Shown here piece by piece: positions 16,283-24,146 of a stretch of DNA of 24,165 bases. This stretch comes from Anaerolineales bacterium UBA3905. Lineage in GTDB: Bacteria; Chloroflexota; Anaerolineae; Caldilineales; Caldilineaceae. The position numbers and the translations under genes were made by a program. Each line of letters begins with the position of its first letter. Position 1 is the first letter of the stretch. The notes beneath the pieces were generated by a model that was given only the letters and a program-made list of their open reading frames with translations, did not search any database and was not told where the DNA came from. The DNA is taken from assembly GCA_002391565.1 (NCBI GenBank), contig DGFH01000231.1:787-24951 (forward strand), written 5' to 3'.

Positions 16283-17995
16283 ATGACTACTCACCACACA
16301 GGGTTCGATTCGAACCAACGCATCCCTACCGAACATACGCTCTCACGTCGTCGCTTTCTCCTGTACACCGGTCTTGGCGCCGCAGCGTTAGGGGTGAGCG
16401 CGTGTATGGGCGTGAAGCCAGCGTCCCCCGACGCCCCACCTGCTAACGCTACGCCGCCCACCACTGCCGCCGGGCTGCTCGAATTTTCCCTGACTGCGCG
16501 TCGGAGCGCAACATCGATCCTGTCAGGCGCCCCAACCCAGACGCTCGGCTATGTCGCCGAAGTCATTCAGGGCGACGCCGGCGCAGTCACCGCGCTGCCC
16601 GCTTCCTATCTCGGACCGGTTATCCGCGTGACGCGTGGGCAGACGCTGCGCGTCCACGTGCGCAACGAACTGGATGAGGCGACGAACGTGCACTGGCATG
16701 GGTTGATCGCACCGGCGGAGATGGATGGGCAGCCGTCCAACCTGATTGCACCCGGCGCCAAGGCGGAATATAGCTTTGAGGTGCGCAATCGACCTGGACT
16801 GTACTGGTTTCATCCCCACCCGCATGGACGCACAGCGGAGCAGGCATATCGCGGGTTGGCGGGTCTGGTGATCGTCAGCGACGCCGAGGAAAATGCGCTA
16901 GGGTTGCCGACAGGCGCACAGGACATCCCGCTCGTGCTGCAAGATCGCCGCTTCGACGCCGACAATCAACTTGTTTATATTGCGCCAGGTATGGATGGCA
17001 TGATGGACGCCATGATGGGCATCCTGGGCGAACACATCCTGGTCAACGGTCGCCCTGAGGTCACGCTGCCGGTGGCAACACAGCCCTATCGCCTGCGCCT
17101 GTTGAACGGCTCCAACGCGCGCATCTACAAGCTGGCCTGGAGCAACGGCGCCCCAATGACGGTGATTGCCACCGACGGTGGTTTGCTGGAAAGCGCAGTG
17201 ACGGCGCCTTACGTCATGCTCTCCCCGGGCGAACGCATCGAACTGTGGGCGGATTTTAGCCGCGAAGCCAACGGCGCCGCCATCAAACTCGTCAGCCTGC
17301 CCTTCGATGGGGTTGAGGCTGCCACGATGCCCATGATGGGGATGATGCATCAGGCGCCGGTGTTGCCCAACGGAGCAGCTTTTGACATCATGACCTTTGC
17401 CGTCACCGAAGTTGCAGCGCATCCAATGGCGTTGCCAGATAGGCTGTTGCCAGTGGCGCGGCTTGATGCAGCAGCGGCGGTCAATGCGGCTGCGCCGCGC
17501 ACCTTCGTCTTTGCCATGAACGATGCCATGCAGTGGACGATCAACGGACGCACTTTCGAAATGGATGTCGTGGCGGAAGACGAGAGAGTGCGCTTTGGCG
17601 ACACTGAAATATGGGAACTGGTGAATCGAATGGAGGCGCCGCTGCCGGCGGCGGGCGACGGCATGGCGGGCATGAATCATAGCGCCCACGGTGGACACAG
17701 CAGCAATGCCGCAGCGCAACCGGCGATGCGCGACTTTATGGCGCACCCGGTGCATCTACACGGCGTACAATTCCAGGTTATTGATCGTCAGGTGGATGAC
17801 GCCCAACGGTCTGGCTGGGAGACAGTCAATGCGGGACTGATGGATCAGGGCTGGAAAGACACTGTGCTGGTCATGCCGGGCGAGCGCGTGCGCATTGTTG
17901 TGCGCTTCGACGGCTATCGTGGGCGCTATCTCTTCCACTGTCACAACCTGGAGCATGAGGACAGTGGTATGATGCGCTACTTCGAAGTTATGTAG
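16283..17995 (+). CDS. Tat-exported multicopper oxidase, probable lipoprotein
   Basis: This 570-residue protein has the order of a CueO/CotA-type three-cupredoxin oxidase. The N-terminus has a twin-arginine motif (SRRRF, residues 21-25), a hydrophobic stretch, and a lipobox VSAC with Cys41, so a Tat lipoprotein is likely. Copper ligands are all present: HWHG (137-140), HPHPHG (177-182), HPVHLH (488-493), and HCHNLEHEDSGMM (552-564) with Cys553 as the type 1 ligand. Met/His-rich segments (MDGMMDAMMG; MPMMGMMHQ; GMAGMNHSAHGGH) recall copper-handling oxidases such as CueO. Such enzymes oxidise Cu(I), Fe(II) or phenols with O2. It is divergent from the feo operon and followed by a two-component pair. 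Confidence 0.93.
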   Translation: MTTHHTGFDSNQRIPTEHTLSRRRFLLYTGLGAAALGVSACMGVKPASPDAPPANATPPTTAAGLLEFSLTARRSATSILSGAPTQTLGYVAEVIQGDAGAVTALPASYLGPVIRVTRGQTLRVHVRNELDEATNVHWHGLIAPAEMDGQPSNLIAPGAKAEYSFEVRNRPGLYWFHPHPHGRTAEQAYRGLAGLVIVSDAEENALGLPTGAQDIPLVLQDRRFDADNQLVYIAPGMDGMMDAMMGILGEHILVNGRPEVTLPVATQPYRLRLLNGSNARIYKLAWSNGAPMTVIATDGGLLESAVTAPYVMLSPGERIELWADFSREANGAAIKLVSLPFDGVEAATMPMMGMMHQAPVLPNGAAFDIMTFAVTEVAAHPMALPDRLLPVARLDAAAAVNAAAPRTFVFAMNDAMQWTINGRTFEMDVVAEDERVRFGDTEIWELVNRMEAPLPAAGDGMAGMNHSAHGGHSSNAAAQPAMRDFMAHPVHLHGVQFQVIDRQVDDAQRSGWETVNAGLMDQGWKDTVLVMPGERVRIVVRFDGYRGRYLFHCHNLEHEDSGMMRYFEVM

Positions 17996-18014
17996 ATGCG
18001 ACGCTTGAGATCGT

Positions 18015-18054
18015 CGTCTCCGGCGTGACATGTCCCCCCGTCGCGCCGGAGACG
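18015..18054 (+). terminator. Strong hairpin after the multicopper oxidase gene
   Basis: A 15-bp stem (18015-18029 with 18040-18054; 11 continuous pairs CGTCTCCGGCG/CGCCGGAGACG, then one wobble and three more pairs) encloses a 10-base loop with a C run. No U-tract follows, so termination is inferred from stability and its place 20 bases after the stop codon. Confidence 0.5.
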
Positions 18055-18114
18055 GTGACCGCTCAATCAACGCCTCACCTCAGACGCACAATAGCCCCCG
18101 TAGCAGGTAAACAG

Positions 18115-18143
18115 TTGCATCGTCGAGGCTTTGTGGCTAGAGT
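18115..18143 (+). promoter_or_regulatory. Promoter giving a leaderless response-regulator transcript
   Basis: TTGCAT (18115-18120) and TAGAGT (18138-18143) are 17 bases apart. The ATG follows the -10 after only six bases (18150), so transcription should start at or beside the start codon. No Shine-Dalgarno sequence is present. Confidence 0.5.
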
Positions 18144-18149
18144 ATACCC

Positions 18150-18863
18150 ATGCCTGAACTGACGACCACCATTCTCATCATAGAAGATGACCGCCAGATT
18201 CGCCGCATTATCCAGGGTTATCTGGAGCAGGCCGGCTACCGTGTGCTGACGGCAGCGGATGGCGAAACCGGGCTGGCGCTGGCGCTGGGCGAAAAACCGT
18301 TGTTGATCGTGCTCGACCTGATGCTGCCAGGGCTGGATGGCTGGGAGATTGTCCGACGGTTGCGCCAGAGTGCTGACCCGGCGCTTGCCAACGTCTATAT
18401 CCTCATGTTGACCGCGCGCGTAGAAGAAGCAGATCGCGTACAGGGCTTTGCCATCGGCGCCGATGATTATGTGCTCAAGCCTTTCAGCCCACGCGAACTG
18501 ACGGCGCGCGTCGCCGCCGCTGTGCGTCGCCTCCAGCGTCTGCCGTCGCTTGCCCAACAACAGGTGTTGACGTGCGCCGGCCTGCGTCTAGATCCAACCT
18601 ATCGCACTGCCACGTTGGACGATCAGGCGTTGTCCCTGACCGCAGTGGAGTTCGACCTGCTCTATGCCCTGATGCGTCAGCCCGGCCGGCCCTTCACGCG
18701 CGACGAATTGCTGGACATCGCCGAGGTGGACAGCGACGCCAACGCCTATGAACGCACCATCGACGTTCACATCAAGAACTTGCGACAGAAACTGGGAGGC
18801 GCAGGACGTCATAGCCGTTTTGTCGAAACCGTGCATGGCGTTGGCTACCGCTTTGTTGGGTGA
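18150..18863 (+). CDS. OmpR-family response regulator paired with the next kinase
   Basis: The 237-residue protein has a receiver (residues 6-125) with Glu12-Asp13-Asp14, acceptor Asp56 in IVLDLMLPGLDGWEI, and Lys in GADDYVLKPF. A winged-helix domain (about 140-237) includes LTAVEFDLLYALM, RTIDVHIKNLRQKL and the ending VHGVGYRFVG. It is separated from the sensor kinase by nine bases and is co-transcribed with it. It sits immediately downstream of the multicopper oxidase, so metal or envelope stress control of that gene is a reasonable idea. It probably starts a transcript of its own that is leaderless. Confidence 0.95.
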   Translation: MPELTTTILIIEDDRQIRRIIQGYLEQAGYRVLTAADGETGLALALGEKPLLIVLDLMLPGLDGWEIVRRLRQSADPALANVYILMLTARVEEADRVQGFAIGADDYVLKPFSPRELTARVAAAVRRLQRLPSLAQQQVLTCAGLRLDPTYRTATLDDQALSLTAVEFDLLYALMRQPGRPFTRDELLDIAEVDSDANAYERTIDVHIKNLRQKLGGAGRHSRFVETVHGVGYRFVG

Positions 18864-18872
18864 GATCACGCC

Positions 18873-20258
18873 ATGCGCACGCACCTCTGGTTCAAACTGA
18901 CCGCCGCCTTTGCCCTGATCATCTTCATTGGCGTGGTCGTCACGGTCTGGTTGACCAACCAGGGCGCGGCCACGCAGTTTGAGCACTTTATGGTTGCCAA
19001 TCAGATGGTGCGGCCTGCGGTTATGCAGGCCGCCCTGGCCGACTACTATCGGGTGCATGGGGGCTGGGGCGAGTTGGCGACAATCTTTGATGACCTGGTG
19101 TTGCGCGCCTCTGACGGCGCCATGACCGGTGTGTTCGGCACGATGATGGGGATGCCCCATAACCGGGTGCAGGTATTGGATGTGCGCGGCCAGGTTGTGG
19201 CGGATTCTGCTGGACAGGCGGATGGTGCGGCGCTTAGCAATGCCCCTCTGGAGCATTGGCCGATCGTCGTCGATGGGCGATTGGTCGGCGAGCTGGTGGT
19301 GGAAGGCTCTCTGATGGGCGCTGCCACCACCGATGCGGCAACGCTGGTGGGTAGCGTGACGCGCGCCGTCTTCCTGGCCGCCGTGATAGCTGCCCTCGCC
19401 GGGCTGGGATTGGCGGCGATCTTTGTACGCCAGATCACGCGTCCACTGGTCGACCTGACGCACGCCTCCCGCCGCATCGCACAAGGAGAGCTGACCGTGC
19501 GTGTGCCGGTGATCAGCAACGATGAAGTCGGCGAGCTCACCCAAACCTTCAACCAGATGGCAGCCAGCCTGGAACGACAAGAAACGCTGCGCCGCAACTT
19601 GATGGCCGACATTGCCCACGAGCTGCGCACCCCTCTCACCGGGATTCAGGGGGCGGTGGAAGCTATGCAGGACGGCATCTTTCCGGCCGACGCCGAGAAT
19701 CTGGAAGCGCTACACGCCGAGGTGCAACTGCTCAACCGATTGGTGGATGATCTGCGCACGCTTGCCAACGCCGACGCCGGACAGCTTGTCCTGGAGATCG
19801 CACCGCTCGATCTGGCTGATCTCTGTCGTCGTCAGGTGAGCGCCATGCAACTGCGCGCCGCTGAACGAAACATTACGCTGACGCTCACCGCACCGGAGCA
19901 GGCGCCGATCCGGGCTGATGGGCAGCGGCTGAATCAGGTGTTGCTCAATCTGCTCGACAATGCCCTGCGCCATACGCCGACCGGTGGCGTCGTGAACGTC
20001 AATCTCCATGCCGATGCCACAAGCCTCTACATTACGGTGACGGATAACGGCCCTGGCATTCCGTCTGCTGACTTGCCCCATGTCTTCGACCGTTTTTATC
20101 GTGGCGACCGCTCGCGCACGCGGATGACTGGCGGCACCGGGTTGGGGCTTGCCATCGCCCGCCAGCTCGTCGCCGCGCACGGTGGACGCATCTGGGTGGA
20201 CAGCCCGCCACCCGGAGCGATGCACGGCGCCGAGTTTGGCGTCATGCTGCCGCGGTGA
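18873..20258 (+). CDS. BaeS/CusS-like membrane sensor histidine kinase
   Basis: The 461-residue kinase has TM1 (residues ~8-28), an extracytoplasmic sensor of about 130 residues, TM2 (~163-185), HAMP (186-235), HisKA with His249 in DIAHELRTPLT, and an HATPase with LLNLLDNALRHTPTGG near 354, DNGPGIP, and GGTGLGLAIA. The sensor part contains a Met/His cluster at residues 84-97 (MTGVFGTMMGMPHN), which might bind copper; this is inference. It forms an operon with the regulator ending nine bases upstream. An HDxxxR-type acid-stress motif is not evident. A GC-rich hairpin follows the stop. Confidence 0.94.
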   Translation: MRTHLWFKLTAAFALIIFIGVVVTVWLTNQGAATQFEHFMVANQMVRPAVMQAALADYYRVHGGWGELATIFDDLVLRASDGAMTGVFGTMMGMPHNRVQVLDVRGQVVADSAGQADGAALSNAPLEHWPIVVDGRLVGELVVEGSLMGAATTDAATLVGSVTRAVFLAAVIAALAGLGLAAIFVRQITRPLVDLTHASRRIAQGELTVRVPVISNDEVGELTQTFNQMAASLERQETLRRNLMADIAHELRTPLTGIQGAVEAMQDGIFPADAENLEALHAEVQLLNRLVDDLRTLANADAGQLVLEIAPLDLADLCRRQVSAMQLRAAERNITLTLTAPEQAPIRADGQRLNQVLLNLLDNALRHTPTGGVVNVNLHADATSLYITVTDNGPGIPSADLPHVFDRFYRGDRSRTRMTGGTGLGLAIARQLVAAHGGRIWVDSPPPGAMHGAEFGVMLPR

Positions 20259-20279
20259 ATCCCCTGGGCGCCCAGGGAT
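20259..20279 (+). terminator. Hairpin directly after the sensor kinase stop
   Basis: ATCCCCTGGGC (20259-20269) pairs with GCCCAGGGAT (20270-20279) with a single bulged C; its centre is the 12-base palindrome CTGGGCGCCCAG. There is no U-tract. It lies immediately after the TGA and before the next promoter, which fits a terminator. Confidence 0.45.
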
Positions 20280-20302
20280 AGCGGGCGCAAGTTCCCAGTC
20301 AA

Positions 20303-20330
20303 TTGACATCGCAGGCCGCGAAGGTATAAT
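20303..20330 (+). promoter_or_regulatory. Consensus sigma70 promoter of the VTT-yqeY-pgpH-ybeY operon
   Basis: TTGACA (20303-20308) and TATAAT (20325-20330) are both perfect to consensus and 16 bases apart. Transcription should start near 20337, giving a leader of about 54 bases to ATG 20391. This is the strongest promoter match in the window. Confidence 0.85.
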
Positions 20331-20390
20331 GTTCGCGCGCCAGTAAGCGCCGACTCGTAGGGAAATAGTCTGTTTATTGACGGATGACGA

Positions 20391-21119
20391 ATGGGCGGAG
20401 ATGCTTTACACCGCTTGCTCCAACGTAGAGTGATCGGGCGCCGCGCCTGGTGGATGATAATTCCCGGCGTTCTGGTGGTTGGATTGGCCTGGACATGGGC
20501 TCCGCCAGTATGGGCGCTTGCACAGGATGAGGCGGCGCTGGAAGCATTTGTCGTGCGGTTGGGCGTCTGGGGTCCGCTGGCGCTAATTGCGATCAACGCT
20601 GCCCAGATTGTGGTGGCGCCATTGCCCGGCTACGTCATGCAGATTGCAGCCGGTTATCTGTACGGGCCGGTGTGGGGCGGCGTCTATGGGGCGGCTGGTC
20701 TGGTGCTTGGCGCCATGTTAGCCATGGGGCTGGCGCGCACCTTTGGGCGTCCACTGGCAGAGCAACTGGTTGGCGTCGAGCGATTGGAGCGCTGGGAGCG
20801 CGTCACCCTCAGCACAAATACGCTGCTCTGGCTTGCCATTCTATTGGCCCCGACAGGTGATCTGCCGTACTTTATGGCCGGGCTGGCGCGGGTTTCATTC
20901 GCCAAAATCCTGATGTTGACGCTTGCCATCCGTGTGCCCTCGACGATGGTGGTGGCGGCAACCGGGGCAGGCGTCTGGCTGTTGGAGGGCTGGCAACTGG
21001 CGCTGATATTGGCGGCGTTAGGAGTGGCGACTGTGATCGTCATGCGTTATCAGGATCGCCTGCTGGCGCTGGTCGACCGGCGTGTACAGAGACAGTTATC
21101 GAGGGAAGAACCATCATGA
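20391..21119 (+). CDS. TVP38/TMEM64-type VTT-domain membrane protein
   Basis: The 242-residue integral membrane protein starts with a basic segment (RRVIGRRAWW) and TM1 (~22-45). The VTT (SNARE-associated/DedA-like) core follows: NAAQIVVAPLPGYVMQIAAGYLYG near residues 68-93, then a glycine-rich re-entrant region (GAAGLVLGAMLAMGLARTFG). A conserved LLAPTGDLPYFMAGL is near 152-166, and there are further TM helices to ~225. Family members act in membrane lipid or undecaprenyl/phospholipid scrambling, though the substrate here is unknown. It is the first gene after a consensus promoter. Its stop overlaps yqeY by ATGA, so it is translationally coupled to it. Confidence 0.88.
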   Translation: MGGDALHRLLQRRVIGRRAWWMIIPGVLVVGLAWTWAPPVWALAQDEAALEAFVVRLGVWGPLALIAINAAQIVVAPLPGYVMQIAAGYLYGPVWGGVYGAAGLVLGAMLAMGLARTFGRPLAEQLVGVERLERWERVTLSTNTLLWLAILLAPTGDLPYFMAGLARVSFAKILMLTLAIRVPSTMVVAATGAGVWLLEGWQLALILAALGVATVIVMRYQDRLLALVDRRVQRQLSREEPS

Positions 21120-21580
21120 GTGAGCCAACCATGACGCTGACGGCGCGCATCGACGCCGATTTGAAACAGGCGATGCGCGAGCGCGACGAGACCGCCAAGC
21201 TGACCCTGCGCGCCCTGAAGACGGCGCTGTTGCAGGCGCGCACCAGCGGCGACGCCGCACATGAACTTTCGGAGGAAGAGGTGCTCGACGTTGTGCGCCG
21301 TGAAGCCAAGCGCCGTCGCGACACTGCCGACGAGTTCGAGAAACTCGGCGCGCCGGAGCGCGCTGCGACAGAAATGGCCGAATATGCCGTGTTGCAACGA
21401 TACCTTCCGCAGCAGCTTTCCGATGCCGAGATTGAAGCGATTGCGCGCACAGTCATTGCCGAAGTTGGCGCCACATCGGTCAAGCAACTTGGTCAAGTCA
21501 TGCCGGCGGTGCTGGCGCAAACCGGCCCGCGCGCCGATGGCAAGCGTGTGAATCAGGTTGTGCGTCGCCTGCTGACCTAA
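21116..21580 (+). CDS. yqeY: YqeY family GatB-like domain protein
   Basis: The 154-residue protein is a single YqeY domain, related to the C-terminal tRNA-binding domain of GatB: MTLTARIDADLKQAMRERDE at the start, LRALKTALLQA near 31-41, RRDTADEFEKLGAPE, LQRYLPQQLSDAEI, and a C-terminal GKRVNQVVRRLL. Its biochemical role is not settled. It overlaps the VTT gene by four bases (21116-21119) and is nine bases from pgpH, so it is mid-operon. The yqeY and pgpH-ybeY association recalls the Firmicutes arrangement. Confidence 0.93.
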   Translation: MSEPTMTLTARIDADLKQAMRERDETAKLTLRALKTALLQARTSGDAAHELSEEEVLDVVRREAKRRRDTADEFEKLGAPERAATEMAEYAVLQRYLPQQLSDAEIEAIARTVIAEVGATSVKQLGQVMPAVLAQTGPRADGKRVNQVVRRLLT

Positions 21581-21589
21581 AGTAGCCTC

Positions 21590-23824
21590 ATGCCAGAAAC
21601 CATTCCGCGCCTGTGGCAACGCATCCGGCGCGCACTGCATCTCGATCGCCTACAGCAACTTGCGATTCCGCTGCTGATGCTCTTGTCCCTGGGCATCGTG
21701 CTGATTGCGTTGCTTGCCTGGCAGCTCCCCTACGGCAGTCGGTTGCTGCTCCAGCCAGGGGATATTGCGCCTTTCACGGTCGTGGCGCCACAACATCTGA
21801 CCTATGAGAGTCAGGTGCTGACGGAACAGGCGCGCGAACGCGCTGCACAGCAGGTGCCCGAACAATACGACCTGGAAGAGGCGACGGTGCGCCGTCAGCA
21901 GGTTGCCCTGGCGAGCGAAGCGTTGGCGCAGGCCTCCGAAATTCGCGCCCATGCTGATGACACGCTGATTCGCAAGACCGATGATCTGATGGCGATCGCA
22001 GCGCTCAACATCGACGCGGAAACCGTAGTGCAAGTGCTCTCACTCACCGATGAACAGTGGGCGCAGGTGGTGCGCGAGGTCCCCATTGCGCTAGACCGCG
22101 TCATGCGCATGGAGATTCGTGAAACCACGCTCAACCAGGCGCGCCGGAATGTCCCCAACGTGATCAGCAGCGCACTCGACGACGTGTCGAGCGATGTCGC
22201 CATTCAGCTGGTCAGAAATCTCATCCGCCCCAACAGCTTCTTCAACGCTGAACGGACGGAAGCGCTGCGCGCCGAGGCGCGCGCAGCGGTGGCGCCGCAA
22301 TTTGCCACCCTGACTGAGGGAGAGACGGTGATCCGCAGCGGCGACAAAGCCACCCCCCTGCAGGCCGAGGCGTTGGCCGTGCTCAGCGGTCTGCAATCGG
22401 AGTGGGATTTCTGGACTGTGGTGCGCAGCACGATCTTTGGTCTTCTCGTGCTGGCGCTGACCATGGTGGCGCTCGCACGCGTGCGGCGGCGTCTGTTGGA
22501 CAACCCGCGTGAGCAGGCGCTGATGTTGGTGGTGACGGTGATCTGGCTGTTGGCCGCCAAGTTCATGATGGTGAATCACCCCTGGCTGCCCTTCTTCTAT
22601 CCGTTGGCCGCCTATGGCATGCTGATTGCAGTGCTATGCGATCTCCGTTCGGCGCAGGTGTTGATCACCATGTTCACGCTGGTGTTGCTGTACATGTTGC
22701 CCGGGAATGCGGCGGTCGTTGTCTACCAGACTGTGGGCGCAACTGCCGCCATCTTGATTGTAGGACGCGCCGAGCGTCTGAGTCTCTTTTTGTGGGCAGG
22801 GGTGGGGGTGACGGCCACCAATCTGGCGGTGATGGTGGCGATGTTTGCGCCCTTCGTCGGCTATAGCTCGACTATGGTGGTGGAGATGTTGCTGGTCGTG
22901 GTGATCAATGGGACGCTGACCGCCGCCATTGCGTTGATCGGCTACTTCTTGCTGGGCAATCTCTTTGGCATCACCACGCCACTGCAGTTGACCGAGTTGA
23001 GCCGACCGACGCACCCGTTGTTGCGTCAGTTGTTGCTCAAGGCGTCGGGCACCTATCACCACACGATCCTGGTCAGCAATCTGGCGGAACGCGCCGCCGC
23101 CGCCATCGGCGCCGACGCACTGTTGGTGCGTGTAGGGGCCTATTACCACGACATCGGCAAGACGGTGCGCCCCTACTTCTTTGCCGAAAATATCCTGGAT
23201 GGCTCTTCGCCGCACGAAAAACTGGACCCGCTCACCAGCGCCCAAATCATTATCAGCCATGTCAAGGATGGGGTCGATCTGGCGCAGAAGTACAAGCTGC
23301 CGGAACGCATCCAGGATTTTATCCGCGAGCATCATGGTCGTTCGCTGGTCAAGTATTTCTATTTGCAAGCACAGCGCCAGAGCGATGGCGAGACGCCTGT
23401 CGATGAGGCGGATTTTCGCTATCCGGGGCCGAATCCACGTTCGCGCGAGACGGCGGTGTTGATGTTGGCGGACACCTGTGAAGCGGCTGTGCGCGCGATG
23501 CGTCCTGCCTCACGCGAGGAACTGGAGATGATCGTGGATCGCCTTATCGACGAACGGATTGCCAGCGGCGAGCTGAACGAATCCAACCTTACCTTTCGCG
23601 AATTGCAGATCATCAAAGATGTCTTCCTGCATGTATTGCAAGGGGTGCATCATCCCCGCATTCGTTATCCCGACAATGCCAGAGCGTCGGCGCCAGAAAT
23701 AGTCGCTTCGGCGCCATTCGCCAATGGCGTCTCTCCGGCGCCCTATACGCCACCGCTGCGCGATCCTGGCGGTGTGGAAGAGACGGCGCCTGCGATCAAC
23801 TATCCTGCTGCTATCGATGGATAA
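21590..23824 (+). CDS. pgpH: PgpH/YqfF-type 7TM-HD cyclic-di-AMP phosphodiesterase
   Basis: The 744-residue membrane protein has one TM near residues 22-46, an extracytoplasmic 7TMR-HDED domain (~50-270; GDIAPFTVVAPQHLTYES at its beginning), a multi-helix 7TM-7TMR block (~274-470), and a cytoplasmic HD hydrolase domain (~485-640). HD metal ligands are visible: His490/491 in TYHHTILVSN, His520-Asp521 in YYHDIGK, and the following IREHHG. Proteins of this architecture break down cyclic di-AMP in Firmicutes (PgpH). A disordered Ala/Pro-rich tail (~685-744) is unusual. It lies five bases before ybeY, the order known from Firmicutes (yqfF-ybeY). Confidence 0.93.
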   Translation: MPETIPRLWQRIRRALHLDRLQQLAIPLLMLLSLGIVLIALLAWQLPYGSRLLLQPGDIAPFTVVAPQHLTYESQVLTEQARERAAQQVPEQYDLEEATVRRQQVALASEALAQASEIRAHADDTLIRKTDDLMAIAALNIDAETVVQVLSLTDEQWAQVVREVPIALDRVMRMEIRETTLNQARRNVPNVISSALDDVSSDVAIQLVRNLIRPNSFFNAERTEALRAEARAAVAPQFATLTEGETVIRSGDKATPLQAEALAVLSGLQSEWDFWTVVRSTIFGLLVLALTMVALARVRRRLLDNPREQALMLVVTVIWLLAAKFMMVNHPWLPFFYPLAAYGMLIAVLCDLRSAQVLITMFTLVLLYMLPGNAAVVVYQTVGATAAILIVGRAERLSLFLWAGVGVTATNLAVMVAMFAPFVGYSSTMVVEMLLVVVINGTLTAAIALIGYFLLGNLFGITTPLQLTELSRPTHPLLRQLLLKASGTYHHTILVSNLAERAAAAIGADALLVRVGAYYHDIGKTVRPYFFAENILDGSSPHEKLDPLTSAQIIISHVKDGVDLAQKYKLPERIQDFIREHHGRSLVKYFYLQAQRQSDGETPVDEADFRYPGPNPRSRETAVLMLADTCEAAVRAMRPASREELEMIVDRLIDERIASGELNESNLTFRELQIIKDVFLHVLQGVHHPRIRYPDNARASAPEIVASAPFANGVSPAPYTPPLRDPGGVEETAPAINYPAAIDG

Positions 23825-23829
23825 ACCCA

Positions 23830-24146
23830 ATGTCAACGCATGAAATTATCATCGAGGTCGATGACGAATTGCCCGATGAGATCGATCGGGAGGCAATTCG
23901 CGCCGCCGTTGCCGCAACCCTGAATGCACATGACGTGACGGACGCGTCTGTCACCATCGTGCTAACGACCGATGAAGAGGTGCACGCCCTCAACGCCCAA
24001 TATCGTGGTGTGGACGCCCCCACTGATGTCTTGAGCTTTTCCGCTCGCGAGACGCAGCCTGATGCGCCTGCTCTGACGTTGCCGGCAGAGTTGGCAGCGG
24101 AGTTTGATCGCTATCTGGGCGATCTGGTGATCGCCTATCCCTATAG
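23830..24146 (+). CDS. ybeY: Endoribonuclease YbeY, C-terminus missing
   Basis: The frame opens at ATG 23830, five bases after pgpH, and is truncated by the contig end. About 105 real residues remain of the usual ~150-160. The YbeY core is clear: LNAQYRGVDAPTDVLSFS and YLGDLVIAYP. The zinc-binding H-x3-H-x5-H motif would lie beyond the break and cannot be seen. YbeY is a metal-dependent RNase involved in 16S rRNA maturation and ribosome quality control. The open frame continues in phase through the adapter at 24147-24165, so the last residues of any translation to the window end (CLLYTS) are artefact. Confidence 0.93.

Noticed and set aside
16898..17755. 285-codon minus-strand frame inside the multicopper oxidase gene
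   Set aside because: His-rich content arises from reverse reading of Met/His codons; all copper-binding motifs are on the plus strand.
18588..19619. 343-codon minus-strand open frame opposite the regulator-kinase pair
   Set aside because: It lies antisense to well-defined receiver, winged-helix and kinase domains; composition is typical of a shadow frame.
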